Positions 1 through 11,045 are shown, numbered from the stretch's first letter. The stretch is DNA of 64,000 nucleotides from Cordilura impudica (GCA_963682025.1 OY821517.1:108428972-108492971), one strand, 5' to 3'. Translations and numbers: made by a program. The notes: generated from the sequence alone by a model not told the origin.

Positions 1-370
1 TCCTATTGGACAACTCTTAGTCATAGTCCCTATATAGAGCTGCTTCCCGATCTTCACTTAAATCTATCAAAAAAGAAAAACATTGCACTGATTCTTCTCA
101 AATTTTGTTTGTATATATTTTTGCAAAATACAAGAGACCTTACCAAACATGGTCAGTATCGGTCCATTTTTGGGCCTAGTCCCCATATAGATATAGCATC
201 CGATATGAAATTTTTCATATCTGCAGCCAAAACAATTAAAAAAATCCCACTCAAATTTGGTTTATGCTTATTTTCTATATCCAGTTAGTTGGGTCTGAGA
301 GATAGGGTCTCTAAACGCATGGTATAGGGTATCATATAGTCGGTCTACACCAACTATAATTTTCTTACTT
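1..370 (+). mobile_element. DINE-1/Helentron-type repeat, right part (cut by window edge)
   Basis: The sequence matches the second half of the complete copy at 1272-2064: the GAGCTGCTTCCCGATCTTCAC block, the CATCCGATATGAA block and the terminal GGTATAGGGTATC ... ATAATTTTCTTACTT. The left part lies outside the window. It is non-coding. Confidence 0.85.
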
Positions 371-1271
371 TTTTTATAACGATAAGTGGCATAAATTCAG
401 CTGATTTGTTATTTGTTCAATGAGGGAGAGCCTAATAAACCGTATTCTACAAAAAAACGGCGTTTACAACATTATTCGCGTCTATACTTCAATTGTCTGA
501 CGTTGATATACAAAGTTGACGAATAAAAATTCTTTAAAAAAAAATTAACATATTGAGAAACAAACAGTACATATACCGCGGTGAAAAATCTGGCAAACAA
601 GAAGCATGGATTTGCAGACCGAACTAAAAGAAAAGTTAAAAAACTTGCACTCTTATACGGAATTTTAACCATAATTTTTTTATTTAAAAAAATTTTATAT
701 TTAATCCTTATTTTGTTAACAGTGACTATTTTTTCGAATTCATCACGGATACCTCTTTTGAAAGGTTTTGAAATTATCTATTTTTCTGTTTCAGAGTAAA
801 TTTGCGGAACATTGTCAAACCAAATTTTTTGGTTTTAAGGGTTAAAAAGGCAATTTTCGTGAGTAACATAAAAATAACGGTATCTTTTCAGAAATGAAAA
901 AGTCGTGGAGCAAACTTTGTTTATGATATCCCAGAGATTAACTTTCAACAATAAAAAAGTTCTTTTTCCCAAAAAGTCGATTTTAAGATATTGCTATATA
1001 TATATATATATATATGTGTGTACAAACTGTTGCATATTCTTATACAAGAGTCTGACAAAATTTTAAATAAATGCGGAATGGTTGCACTTTTATAGAAAAA
1101 TTTACCCAAATCTATTTATTTCTTTCCATTTTTATTTATTTCTATTTATCTAGTCACAATAGTTACAAGAAATGTACAAAAAATATTTGGAATAAACTAC
1201 AAAATAAAGAAACAACTGTTCACATAGACATCGCAAAAACATACCTGCAAACATTGTATTGCCGTATAATT
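371..1271. other. No gene recognised
   Basis: AT-rich spacer between two DINE copies. It holds a (TA)n microsatellite at about 996-1016. Short open frames (for example 581-799 and 1071-1343) are low-complexity Lys/Leu/Phe translations with no recognisable domain. Confidence 0.6.
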
Positions 1272-2064
1272 ATACCCTATACCACTATGTGGTTTGGGTA
1301 TAATGACTTTGTGCTGCTGTTTGTAACAACCAAAAATATTTGACCTACACCCATCTTTAATTATACCGATCGAATCAGAATCACTATCTGATTCGATTTA
1401 ACGATGTCCTTCCGTCCGTCCGTCTGTGTGTCCATGTAAAGCTTGTAATCAAACTGCAGGTTGCAAATATGAATATATTTTGATGAAATTTGGTATGGAG
1501 CCTTCATCGGCCATGGGATGAACGCTATTGAAATTGGTGAGAATCGGTCCATGTTCAGACCTAGCCCCCATACAAGTGACCCCTAAGTAATCGACTTAAA
1601 TTGCCATAAGATACAAATTATCATATAAATCTTATTCAAATTGGGTTTGTATGTGTCTATTACATCCATTAATCAGTAGTCCAAAAATTATCTCTATGGG
1701 ACAACTCTTAGTCATAGGCCCCATATAGAGCTGCTTCCCGATCTTCACTTAAATCTATCAAAAAACTAAAATATTGCACTGATTCTTCTCAAATTTTGTT
1801 TGTATATATTTTTGCAAAATACAAGAGACCTTACCAAACATGGTCAGGATCAGTCCATTTTTGGGCCTAGTCCCCATATAGATTTAGCATCCGATATGAA
1901 ATTTTTCATATCTGCAGCCAAAAAAATTAAGAAAAATCCCACTCAAATTTGGTTTATGCTTATTTTCTATATCCAGTTAGTTGGGTCTGAGAGATAGGGT
2001 CTCTAAACGCATGGTATAGGGTATCATATAGTCGGTCTTGACCGACTATAATTTTCTTACTTGT
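1272..2064 (+). mobile_element. DINE-1/Helentron-type ('mini-me') non-autonomous element, full copy
   Basis: This is the reference copy for the commonest repeat in the window, about 0.8 kb. It starts ATACCCTATACCACTATGTGG, carries a (GTCC)n microsatellite near 1410-1425, and ends in a short palindromic stretch (AGTCGGTCTTGACCGACT) followed by ATAATTTTCTTACTTGT. No coding capacity and no terminal inverted repeats or target duplication are visible. Known for the family: mini-me/DINE-1 elements of Diptera carry a GTCY-type microsatellite core and are non-autonomous Helentron-like elements that use rolling-circle transposition and insert between two T bases. The placement in that class is inferred from this architecture. 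Open frames across these copies, with HRRTDGRTDG-like repeats, are translations of the microsatellite and not genes. Confidence 0.85.
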
Positions 2065-2229
2065 CTTTTTATATGTAGAATATCAAGAACAATTATACAA
2101 CTGTTGCCCAATTTTAGCACATACGACTCATAAAATAGCTAGGTCACCCTTACGAATACCCTAAATATCAATTCAATAACAAATGTGTATGTCATTGCAG
2201 ATATAAGATTTTGTAGAATACAACCGCTG

Positions 2230-2266
2230 CACAGTGGACCATATTTTGAGAAGGCGGCCAAAAATC
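2230..2266 (+). repeat. Left TIR of Transib copy 1, with RSS-like heptamer and nonamer
   Basis: Positions 2230-2236 are CACAGTG, identical to the consensus V(D)J recombination-signal heptamer. After a 21-bp spacer, 2258-2266 reads CCAAAAATC, matching 7 of 9 bases of the consensus nonamer ACAAAAACC. The inner part (GAGAAGGCGGCCAAAAATC) is repeated in inverted orientation at 4820-4840. The resemblance of Transib ends to recombination signals is established; the nonamer match here is my own reading. Confidence 0.65.
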
Positions 2267-2829
2267 ACTTTTTTTTGCTACCGATTTTAAAGTTATGTTA
2301 TTTATTTGAAAGTAAATACTATTAAACCTAGGAAGCCAAAAAATTGCGACTCTATCTCAACTATATATTATAGCGAACAGGGTCTTCGAAAATGGGCTTT
2401 CTCAGTATTTTGCTAAAATTAAAAATTTCTTTGTAAATTTTTATTTTTGAATGACTGTAACTATTTTGATTTAAAATATTTTGAAGTGAAATAAATTTTG
2501 TATAATTTTGAGGCTTCCATGCTATTAATGTTAAAAATGTAAAATCACTGAGTCATTCTGAAATTTAAAAAAAAAATTTTAAAAAAGTCCAAATTTTCCG
2601 AAAATCTCCTACTTAATAGAGCATAACACCTGCCAGTCAAAAGCAGTCAAAAAAAATCTTGCACTCTTCCATAGTCCGAACCCTCCCCTATACTACTATG
2701 CTCCGTTATACACCCGCCAGTTTCCGCCCGTGTGCACCAGACCAAAGGTTAGATATTTTCTGCAAAATTTATGAATACAAAAGTTGTCCACTATTTGGTT
2801 AGGATATATTAAGTTTGAGGTGATGTTTG

Positions 2830-2935
2830 TAACTGCCAAAAATATTGGACCTTTATCCATCTTTTATTATACGGATCGACTCAAAAACACTTTCAGACTC
2901 GATTAAACGATGTCCGTCCGTCCGTCTGAGTGTTA
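2830..2935 (+). mobile_element. DINE fragment inside Transib copy 1
   Basis: A ~100-bp piece matches the left part of the DINE consensus (ACTGCCAAAAATATTGGACC, then the CGATTAAACGATGTCCGTCC block). Both sides stop abruptly, so it is a fragment and not a full insertion. Confidence 0.6.
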
Positions 2936-3336
2936 TGAATACAAAAGTTGGTCGTACCGTGTCGGTAGAGTTGTCAGGAGTTGTTATATACTTATAAAAA
3001 AAAGGTTGAGATATAATGCGCTTAATTTTTACAGGTACATTTACATAGGTATCTTTAAAAAAGCATTAATAGTCTGTATTATAGTTATATAGTGTAAATA
3101 CCTTACAAAATGGGAAACAATTTAAATAAAAGGTAAATGGTAAAAAAAAAAAAACTATTGCGACATAGCCCTTTAAGATATGAGCAGGTATGCTTCACCT
3201 TTTAAAAGGGGTTAGGGTGTGGGTTTTTATGCTTCTAAAAGTGGTAATAAAAGATAAAAAATTTTATTTTACATAATTTCAAGAAAGAGTATTTATAATA
3301 ATGTTTCCACAATTATTATTCATTACAATTTGTGCA

Positions 3337-4263
3337 ATGGCTAAGTACTGTTACAGAGATCTGGCAGATATTTATTTGCAACGAAATGATGTAGACGATG
3401 TAATTTTGCATATAGTGAGCAACGACTTCTTTAAGAATTGTAACCTAGAAGACATTGAAATGCACAAAAGAAAAATTACTAATTTTGCATCGAATTTGAA
3501 AAGACGGTACATTGAATGCTCTCATAGCAAGGCAAAGATGAACACACGTTACCAAGACTGGTTAATAAAGGAACTTATTTTTGAGAGTGCATCTACAACT
3601 GCTAACAAAAGGGAAAAAAGGGTCGACCAGCAAAACCAACTGACGGATGTAGTGGAAGATCTCGAAGGCGCAAGCTGAAGAATATCAATGAAGAAATTTC
3701 TCAAAGAATTATTAGGGATTCATTTTAGCACCAAACTCAACGAACCCAAAATAAAAAAAATAAAATTGAAATAATTGAAAAAATAGTAGAAGCAAGCCCA
3801 AGGCGCACAAACAGGATTTTGAAATGCATGCCTACACCAACTGAAGATAAGAAATTTACGCCGGAAAAGCGTTCGCCCTATTTTTGGATTTGAAATTGAC
3901 CAAAAATCAATATAAGGAATTGCGGAAGCGAACCAATGAAAAGCATTGTGGGATTTTTCCAGAGTATCTGCCAAAAAAGAATGCTTACCTTCACAATCTG
4001 CTATTAGTGTCACTTCAACATCAGCAGAAATAAAATTGCAAGATCTCCTTGAACATACTGCAGAACGATTGCTAAATACGCTTGATACTGATCATTTAAA
4101 AAAAATTGGTAATGTCAGCATTACTTTAATTTCTAAATGGGGATGTGATGGATCCTCTGGTAAGAAACAATACAAGCAATTTAATGCCGAAAATTCATCA
4201 GATGCTAATTTATTTATGGTATCTTTCGTTCCATTGCGCTTAACAAAAGGTATCTTGATTTAG
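3337..4263 (+). pseudogene. Transib-type (RAG1-like) transposase, broken
   Basis: The product would be a DDE transposase of the Transib/RAG1 superfamily. The start is placed at 3337 (MAKYCYRDLADIY) because copy 2 begins the same way at 63354 (MAKFSYSVLSDIY). An open stretch runs to 3678. Similarity to copy 2 then continues with frame changes: IIEKIVEASPRRTNRI and CMPTPTEDKKFTPE near 3770-3870, then a readable frame at 3946-4263 with LQDLLEHTAERLLNT, KWGCDGSSG and DANLFMVSFVPLRL. The CDG motif is where the first catalytic Asp of this family (RAG1 D600 equivalent) is expected. Everything C-terminal, including the other catalytic Asp and Glu, is missing, so the gene is dead. Assignment to Transib rests on the CDG block and on the CACAGTG terminus; confirmation needs a search. 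Confidence 0.6.
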
Positions 4264-4819
4264 AAATTTATATATTTTATAAATTTACATTTCATTTCAT
4301 TTTTATATTTCATAAATTTACCAGAATAATTGATATTGAAATATTTAAAAAGACAATAAAAAAAATTTAACTAAAGCAAAAACATACGAGTTTTTCATTG
4401 AAACTTCTCTATCTTGAAGCAATATAAGGTAACTTTTACAATCGCTGCTTAATAAATTATATTTTAACTCTGGATCTTTAAAAAAAAACAACCTTTGGCC
4501 CTTGTGCACATTAGGACTAAAAAGTTTACAGGGGCCAAAGTTTGACATTTTCTGAAAAAATTAACTTTAAAAATTGTTAAAAAGTGTTAGTTGTAAAATT
4601 AACTGAAAAAATAAGACATTATATTAAAAAAAAACCTTTTTTGACCTTTTAACACTTCACTTTTGTACAAAAATTCAACTACAAATGAAAATGTATTTTA
4701 AACTCTCCGTAACTTTTTTTATTTTCCGTCGAGAATTACGTTTTATAACTTAAAGGCTAAAGTCTCACCTACCAAAAAAAAAAAAACATATCAAAATTCC
4801 AATCCAATCAAAAGTTATA

Positions 4820-4856
4820 GATTTTTGGCCGCCTTCTCGTCAAATGGTCCATTTTT
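4820..4856 (-). repeat. Right TIR of Transib copy 1
   Basis: Inverted match to 2234-2266. On the minus strand it reads TGGACCAT, then GAGAAGGCGGCCAAAAATC. The expected terminal CACAG is replaced by a run of T, so this end is decayed. Confidence 0.65.
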
Positions 4857-6130
4857 TTTTTCCCAGAATTTAATTCAATTGTTTAAGTAATTTAAATTGT
4901 AAACGTAATTTTTTGTTAATTTTGCATATTTTCCTTTCATAAATATAAAAGAAATATATTTTTGCCCATAATTTATTATGATTATAAATTCTGTAAAATA
5001 AAATAAATAAAAGAAAACCTTTAATATTTGATTAAAGAGCTTTGCTACGAAACTTATCATAGGATTTGTAAAAACTAATAAAATTAGCGTTTATATTTTC
5101 CTAAAATAAAAAAAAAGTATTTTATTCTATTAAAAAAGATTTTACTTAAATTTTCAAAAGGCTGTACTGAAATTTAAATTATAAAATAAATGGAACATTA
5201 TAACATTTTACAAAAATAACAGCTACAAAATGTTGTACATATTATTTTGCTTGTCGTTGAAATTTAGAAGTCAGATATAAATACAATTAAATCTCCATAG
5301 TAGGCTTCAATGAAATATGATCTATAATACATTTTACTTTATATAAGAATTAAAACAAAAATAAATAAGAAAATATAACTAAAGTAAAAATGAGTTACAA
5401 CAACACCCAAGACGACACAACAACAGTAGTGTTAATATGCATGATCAATCTGTCTTTACTGAGAGCAATGTGAGTTCGAGAAACTTAACAGCCGCGCCAA
5501 AAGGATGTAGAGCAGTGGTGGCCATCGAGAGAATTGAGTTAGTGACAGTGTTTATGAGCATGTGTTAGTTGTACTACACTGATCGAAATCCATGGACGTA
5601 ACACAACACCGATATTAAATGGGTTTGTGTAGATTTTGTATGTATGTTTATATGAATGCATAAAAGGGCAAATAGTTGAGTTCACGAAGAATATGGTAAA
5701 ATTATATATATATTTTGTTGTTTTAAAATTTTAAATCTTACATTCTGAAATTGTAAAACAAAATGAGAAGAACATTTATTCTCTTTTATCCATAAGTTTG
5801 AAGTTTATTAAATCAAATAAGTAATAATAAGTAATTCATTTCTTTAAAAAAACAAAAAAAAAAAAAAACACAAAATAGCAAAACTTAAAGAGATAAAAAA
5901 TTTCAAAGATTATTAAGTGGCATGTCACCAAAAACTAAGAAAATTACCAGTTACTGGAAATTTTTTAAAATTAAAAAAAAAAATGCATAAAAGACAGCTA
6001 TAATGTTGTCAAATGGAGACGACATATGTTATTTATAGAAAATGTTTAATTTATAGTTTATCAAGTCTTCGAAATTTTCTCAACACCTTTGGTATCTTTT
6101 AAACAAATATTGTCTGTGTAACTATTAAAA
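4857..6130. other. No gene recognised
   Basis: Very AT-rich spacer. A somewhat less AT-rich patch at about 5390-5640 contains CAA/ACA-rich sequence but gives no extended open frame and no motif I recognise. Confidence 0.5.
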
Positions 6131-6139
6131 AAAGTAGAT

Positions 6140-6640
6140 ATGAATTTCAAAAGGCAATGCGACATAGACATGCTTTGTTCAAAAGCTTTCACAAGACTGA
6201 ATGAAATTATTGTTTACTTTTACTTTTTGGTGAGTATTTTTGTTTTCGTTCGGCTGTATACATATAAGAAGCCGAGCACCAGTGTGTTTGGCACGGCCTT
6301 CACTGATGTAGAGAATCGTTACAAAACTCTTTTCTTGTTTCTTGATAATGTATGAGAAACACCGAGGCTATCAACAAATTATTCACCATTTTAAGTTATT
6401 AAATATTGTTGATAAGAGATTTGAAAATATGCATGGCCTTATAAAAGAAATGTCTGAAAAAAGTGAAACTCGCCTGGAAATTATAATTGCAAAGAGATTT
6501 AATGAATTACAGAGTAATGTTACAGATACATACTAATCAACGAGTAACAAAAATTGAGACAGTGGTGGAGGAAATTATAGGCTTAAATAGTGAAATACAT
6601 TTGCTAAAAACACAAGTGCAGAGCCAAGAGGATTCTATTA
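6140..6640 (+). pseudogene. Jockey/CR1-like non-LTR retrotransposon, ORF1 N-terminal part
   Basis: Two overlapping readable frames (6342-6536 and 6487-6711) encode a Glu/Lys/Ile-rich helical segment: DKRFENMHGLIKEMSEKSE, then VTKIETVVEEIIGLNSEIHL. This has the heptad pattern expected of the coiled coil that trimerises ORF1 proteins of non-LTR elements. The frame change shows decay. The coding sense stops exactly at the CATTGTGG terminus of the long-TIR element (6641) and resumes on the far side at about 11050 with CSDLRINGIPYNRDKNLFD, the next part expected of such an ORF1. I therefore read 6140-6640 and 11046-13480 as one retrotransposon split by a later insertion. Confidence 0.6.
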
Positions 6641-7076
6641 CATTGTGGAACAAATTCAGGTTAGCAAAAGTTAGGTCGATTCTGAGAGCGAGGGTTGAAA
6701 ATATAGGCTAAATTAGAAGACCCGTATCGCGGCGTTTGTTTATATTAGTTCGAATTTTTTTTAATCAACGTTCGAACTTTGCAGTCAAATGCCGATTTTC
6801 AGCATATTGTTTATATGGTTTTTTGGCTATAACTAGTCGACCAATTGATATTTTTTCAATCTACCAAATTATTGCTAGAGACCTGAGCAACAATTAAATT
6901 TTTTTAAAAAATTGATTTAGAAAATTTTTGTGGTGCTTATGTAGCAAAATATTGGAAAATTATTTTTTGTTCATGCTTTTTGAAAATATTTGCCACAAAA
7001 CTAAGTCTTATTTGCTTTCTGTTTGATCTATAATATGCTTCTTAGTTTCTTCAATAAATTTCATTTGAAAAGAAAA
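6641..7076 (+). repeat. Left arm of long-TIR element
   Basis: A 436-bp arm. By eye it is roughly 90% or more identical to the reverse complement of 10602-11045, over its whole length. Shared landmarks are AGAAGACCCGTATCGCGGCG, TCAAATGCCGATTTTCAGCA, TATTGTTTATATGG and the inner end TTCATTTGAAAAGAAAA. Confidence 0.9.
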
Positions 7077-7444
7077 TGAGCTTAGTCGATCATTTGCGTT
7101 AAAAATCCCAAAACCATTAAATAAATAGCGATTTTGGTAGAGGTAATTAAAAAGGGAAGTTCCAAGAATTAGGAATTAGTAAAACAACTTTTTTGTTTTC
7201 AACCACCGCACAGTTAGCGATTTTTTTTTATTTCGTACAAGCGAACTAATTCAAAAAATGAAGATTCAGTTAAGACACGAAACTCAGCCGAATGTTGATG
7301 TCTTTTAATTTTTGCTCGGTCGTGATAAAATTCGCTATTAATTTTTTTGGAACTTATTTCATTTTGTGAGTGATTTAAGTTAAGTGCATCGTTTTCATAA
7401 AAATAGCAAAAAAAAAACATTGTATAATACATATTGTATTAAAA

Positions 7445-8771
7445 ATGTCGGAACCAAAATGTAAAATGGACCATTTTTGTAATGTTTGTGGACGTTTCAT
7501 AGCAAGCGATGAAAAATGTGGCAATGCGAGTAATTTTTTTTTTTTGGAAGCCTATAAACAATATTTCTCGCAAGAGTTTATCACTGACGTAAATTATGCC
7601 CCTAAAAAAGTTTGCTTTAATTGCTATTCAACTCTTATGCAATGGAAAAGAGAAAAGAAGAAGGCTTTGCCTTTTGTTATACCAATAATGTGGTTAGACA
7701 AGAGCCCGCATCAAGAAGAAAATTGCTATGGATGTATCAACTACCATAAAACTTTCAATAGAAGGAAAGCAAAGAATGAAACATATGTAGCAGTGCCAAG
7801 TATCCAATTACCATTACTAAGAATTCGTTCCAGTACCAAGATACCGAAGTACTGATTTTCAAACAGATATCAGTACTACAACCGCCGCTGCTACATCCAT
7901 GGATTTCTTCTCAGAATACGACCCTGGTGAAGGTACATCCTACGAAACATCAAAGGACCCAATCCTAGTCACACAAAACCAATTGAATGGAATTGTTGGA
8001 AATTTGTGTTTGACTCAGAAAAAATCAGAACTACTGGCTTCATTTTTGAAAGGAAATAATAATAAAGACATTTTCCCAAGACTAAGTAACGCCAAAATTC
8101 AGGAAGGGGTTGTTAATGGTCCCTACATACGGAAACTAATGAGTCGCCAAGATGCTGACCAAGTTCTGACAGACCGAGAATTAAATGCATGGCTCGCATT
8201 GAAAGCAGTCATTAAAGAACTTTTGGGTAAAGAACGCAAAGACAACTACAGGCAATCTGTTTCAAACATGTTGGCAGCTTTCGATAAAATTGGGGTTAAT
8301 ATGTCGTACAAAATTCATCTCTTGCATCAGCATTTTGATCAACTCGCTCAACAGTTGCCAACTGAATCTGATGAGCGAGGCGGACATTATCACCAAACTG
8401 CGCTTCCATTTGAAATAAGGTAACTATAGAGTGTGCATATTTTGAATCCTAGATTTTTCTAATATCTTTGTCAGAGTGCAAAATTTAAACATGTTAACGA
8501 TTGGAAACTATTTTCGTTTCAGGTACAGAGGAAAGAAATTTCCAGATGCAATACTCGCTGAAATTTGTTGGTGGTATAAAAATATCTTTGAGGAAGAGGA
8601 AGACGAGGAAAAGAGGAAGAAGGAGAAGACAAAGATGAAATTCCAGAATATCTGCTGGGCGAAATTATCGACCTTTCTCTGGATGATGACGATGAACAAG
8701 ATATTAGAGAGACCGGTGATGTTGATCCAGAGCCGCCTGTTAAACGGCAACTGGCCAAATCATTAATTTAA
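7445..8771 (+). pseudogene. Uncharacterised Cys-rich protein family, internally deleted, one intron
   Basis: Two exons can be read. Residues 1-137 from ATG 7445 hold Cys pairs like a zinc-binding domain: CNVCG near residue 13, CFNC, then the motif LPFVIPIMWLD and CYGC. A one-base frame change near 7815-7830 leads into the frame containing VPVPRY and the 7899-8419 segment: LTQNQLNGIVGNLCLTQKKS, GPYIRKLMS, AWLALKAVIKELLG, MSYKIHLLHQHFDQL and GGHYHQTALPFEIR. An intron (8420-8522) joins it to YRGKKFPDAILAEICWW and an acidic tail, which needs a second frame change in a purine-rich run near 8600-8630. From memory, this order of motifs matches a multi-copy family of unnamed proteins in arthropods and other animals. 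Those are longer; about 200 residues between LLASFLK and IFPRLSN appear deleted here. Role unknown; given its location it may derive from a transposase. Confidence 0.6.
8420..8522 (+). other. Predicted intron of the long-TIR element gene
   Basis: Donor AG|GTAACT at 8418-8425 and acceptor TTTCGTTTCAG|G ending at 8522. Splicing turns ATA AGG TAA (stop) into ATA AGG TAC and keeps the frame into YRGKK, which is where the family continues. Length 103 bp, AT-rich, with a pyrimidine-rich acceptor. Confidence 0.65.
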
Positions 8772-8934
8772 TTTATTTAATTTTTTTATTTAAACCTTTC
8801 ATAACTAACATTTCAAAAATATATTTTTTTCCATATTTTTATAATTTCTTTTTCAATGTTTCTTCAAAGCCAATACTGAGCAAAATTGGTAAATAAAAAA
8901 TGAGAAGTAAATTAATATTAAGCTGGAAAACGTA

Positions 8935-9225
8935 AAGAAAAAATAAAGAATGAATTATGAATTATGAAAAAATAAAAACGCAAAATGAAAACTGAAAAGT
9001 GAGAAATGAAAAATAATAAAATAAAAATAAAAAATGAGAAATTAAAAATAAAAAAGGAAAAACGAAAAATAAAAAATTAAAAATTAACCAGTTGAAGTAA
9101 TAATAATAATTATTTTTATATAAACAGAGCCCTTGCAGTTGTTTGCTATAAGTGATACATAGATGACGCTTTCTGTTTGATTTTAAAAAAGTGCCATAAA
9201 AAAATCTTGAATAACATCTCCCTTG
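8935..9225 (+). repeat. A-rich minisatellite with conserved tail, copy A
   Basis: Degenerate repeats of the GAAAAATAAAAAATGAAAAA type to about 9085, followed by a unique tail (CCAGTTGAAGTAATAA ... CCTTGCAGTTG ... TTTGATTTTAAAAAAGTG, CATCTCCC). The same repeat plus tail occurs at 61737-62420, which shows that this is a dispersed element and not a local microsatellite expansion. Confidence 0.7.
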
Positions 9226-10413
9226 TGATTGGGCTCACATGATTTTTTTTTTTCATTAAAAGTTCAAAACAATCAATCTAAATGACTTTTCGGCAGCTCT
9301 CTCGTAGGGTAATGAAACATGTACAACTTCGGAGTAGTTTCTCGATTTGTGGACCAATGAAAACGCATTCTGAAATTTTTCCAATAGAAAGATTATTGAG
9401 TATTGTTTTTAAATAAGGAAACGCTTCATAGTATCATAAGAAATTTTTAACAATTAAGACTTCATATGTAACGGTTGCATAACTACATGCTCCTTTTTGA
9501 TAAGGAGCCAAGCTTTCTTTCTTTCAAAGAGAGAGAAAATAGCAATTCTTGTTGTAACCACCCTACGTTCTGACCAGTAAAAAGTTAGTCTTGGTTTCAT
9601 ATGATTCATTCATATTTACGAAACTGCACAGGTGGGTTTTGATGGCATTTTATTACCATTGTGTAGTTAAATTACTTTCAAACCTCTTGCCTTCTATTGA
9701 AAAAGAACCTCTTGCAAGTTTGGCCAAGCTTTTCAAGAAGTCCACTTATGTCGCAACAAAATCATAAATTGTTTTTGGTTGTATAGAAGTTTGCTTATAG
9801 TTATGCCGGTTTCTACAGTTCCGCTGTTTCTACATTTTTAATAACAAATTTCTTTCTCCTAAACAAGATGCTGATAAAGAGCTCCGGTTTGTGATAGGTA
9901 AGATCAAGGACTCTCATGAGATCATTTAATCCTTGCTTCGTTAAGAGCTTCGGATTTGATGCATCTGAAGATAAAACACAACGTCAAAGTAAACGTTTTT
10001 ACACTCATTCAATAAACATGAATATTTTTATTACCCATTACAACGTAACCTAAATAAAAATTCACAGAGCCTTTCACTTTACTGAGAAAAATATCAAAAT
10101 TTACCCACAGATTTGCATGGTATATGACTCGTTTTATTTTTGCTGTATGTATTTTGTGCAAAAAATTTTTTCATATCTAAATTATAAATAACTCAGAAAC
10201 TGTTAAGTCTACAAAAAGAAAAATATTATCGTAACTTTATATTAAAATTTGTTTATGTTTCTTAAAACAAAATTGGTGCAATTCTTCTCAGGTTATAATA
10301 AGATAAGTGGAGCATCCTCTTCAAAAATTCCAACTTAAAAAACTTAAAAAACTTATCCATAGAATTATTAACTTTTACTGTTTTTGCTATCAGCGGACCA
10401 TTACAAGTCAAAA
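9226..10413. other. Unassigned interior of the long-TIR element
   Basis: No long open frame, no repeat matching other parts of the window and no recognisable protein motif on either strand. It could be the 3' part of the original element or later insertions. Confidence 0.4.
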
Positions 10414-10600
10414 TGAAGTAAGAAAATTATAGTCAGTGAAAGCCGACTGCACGATATCCTTTACCATGCGTTTGGAGATCTATCTCTTAGGTTCAACATT
10501 GTTATTAATTTTTGCTACTTTCTGATAAAAAAAAAGTTCATATTGGATGCTATATGAATATCATGTCGACAAAATACATATAAAGTTTTGTATTATGATT
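10414..10600 (-). mobile_element. DINE fragment (right end)
   Basis: Diverged match to the DINE right end in reverse: AAGTAAGAAAATTATAGTC, then GATATCCTTTACCATGCGTTT and TTCATATTGGATGCTATATG. It lies just inside the right arm of the long-TIR element. Confidence 0.65.
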
Positions 10601-10601
10601 G

Positions 10602-11045
10602 TTTTCTTTTCAAATGAAATTTATTGAAGAAACTGAGAAGCATATTATAGATCAAACAGAAAGCAAAACAGACTTAGTTTTGTGGCAAATATTTTCAAAA
10701 AGCATGAAAAAAACAAGTTTTCCACCATTTTGCTTCATAAGCACCACAAAAAATTTTCTAAATCAATTTTTAAAAAAATTTTGATTATTGCACAGATCTC
10801 TAGCAATAATTTGGCTTTTACAGATTGAAAAAATATCAATTAGTCGACGAGTTGTAGCCAAAAAACCATATAAACAATATGCTGAAAATCGGCATTTGAC
10901 TGCAAAGTTCGAAGGTCGATTAAAAAAAAAATTCGAACTAACATAAACAAACGCCGCGATACGGGTCTTCTAATTTAGCCTCTATTTCCACCCCTCACTC
11001 TCAGAATCGGCCTAACTTTTGCTAACCTGAATTTGTTCCACAGTG
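10602..11045 (-). repeat. Right arm of long-TIR element
   Basis: A 444-bp inverted copy of 6641-7076; see that entry. Differences are scattered substitutions and small indels, including a few extra bases near 10815 (TTTTACAG). The terminus CACTGTGG differs from the left CATTGTGG by one base. Confidence 0.9.

Larger units (their letters stand above)
2230..4856 (+). mobile_element. Transib (RAG1-like) DNA transposon remnant, copy 1
   Basis: Imperfect inverted ends bracket a decayed transposase. The left end at 2230 reads CACAGTGGACCAT...GAGAAGGCGGCCAAAAATC. The right end, on the other strand, reads TGGACCATTTGACGAGAAGG then CGGCCAAAAATC, ending near 4846-4856 where the outermost bases have decayed into a T-tract. 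Between them lie a 5' leader of about 1.1 kb, holding a DINE fragment at 2830-2935, the coding region at 3337-4263, and an AT-rich 3' part. A second copy of the same family starts near 62425; the two share leader and protein sequence. Transib ends beginning CAC(A/T)(A/G)TG are characteristic of the superfamily. No clear 5-bp target duplication was seen. Confidence 0.7.
6641..11045. mobile_element. Putative DNA transposon with ~440-bp terminal inverted repeats
   Basis: A 4.4-kb unit is bounded by two long, nearly identical inverted arms (6641-7076 and 10602-11045). It sits inside the ORF1 of a retrotransposon, which proves it moved as a unit or grew from one insertion. The outer ends read CATTGTGGAACAAATTCAGG (left) and CACTGTGGAACAAATTCAGG (right, minus strand). 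TTA lies next to each end and may be a 3-bp target duplication. The interior holds one gene with an intron (7445-8771), an A-rich minisatellite repeat (8935-9225), an unassigned stretch and a DINE fragment (10414-10600). I do not recognise the superfamily. Arms this long recall foldback-type or long-TIR DNA transposons. Confidence 0.65.

Noticed and set aside
8508..8758. Minus-strand Ser-rich and Phe/Ser-rich frames
   Set aside because: Antisense of the acidic, purine-rich end of the 7445-8771 gene.
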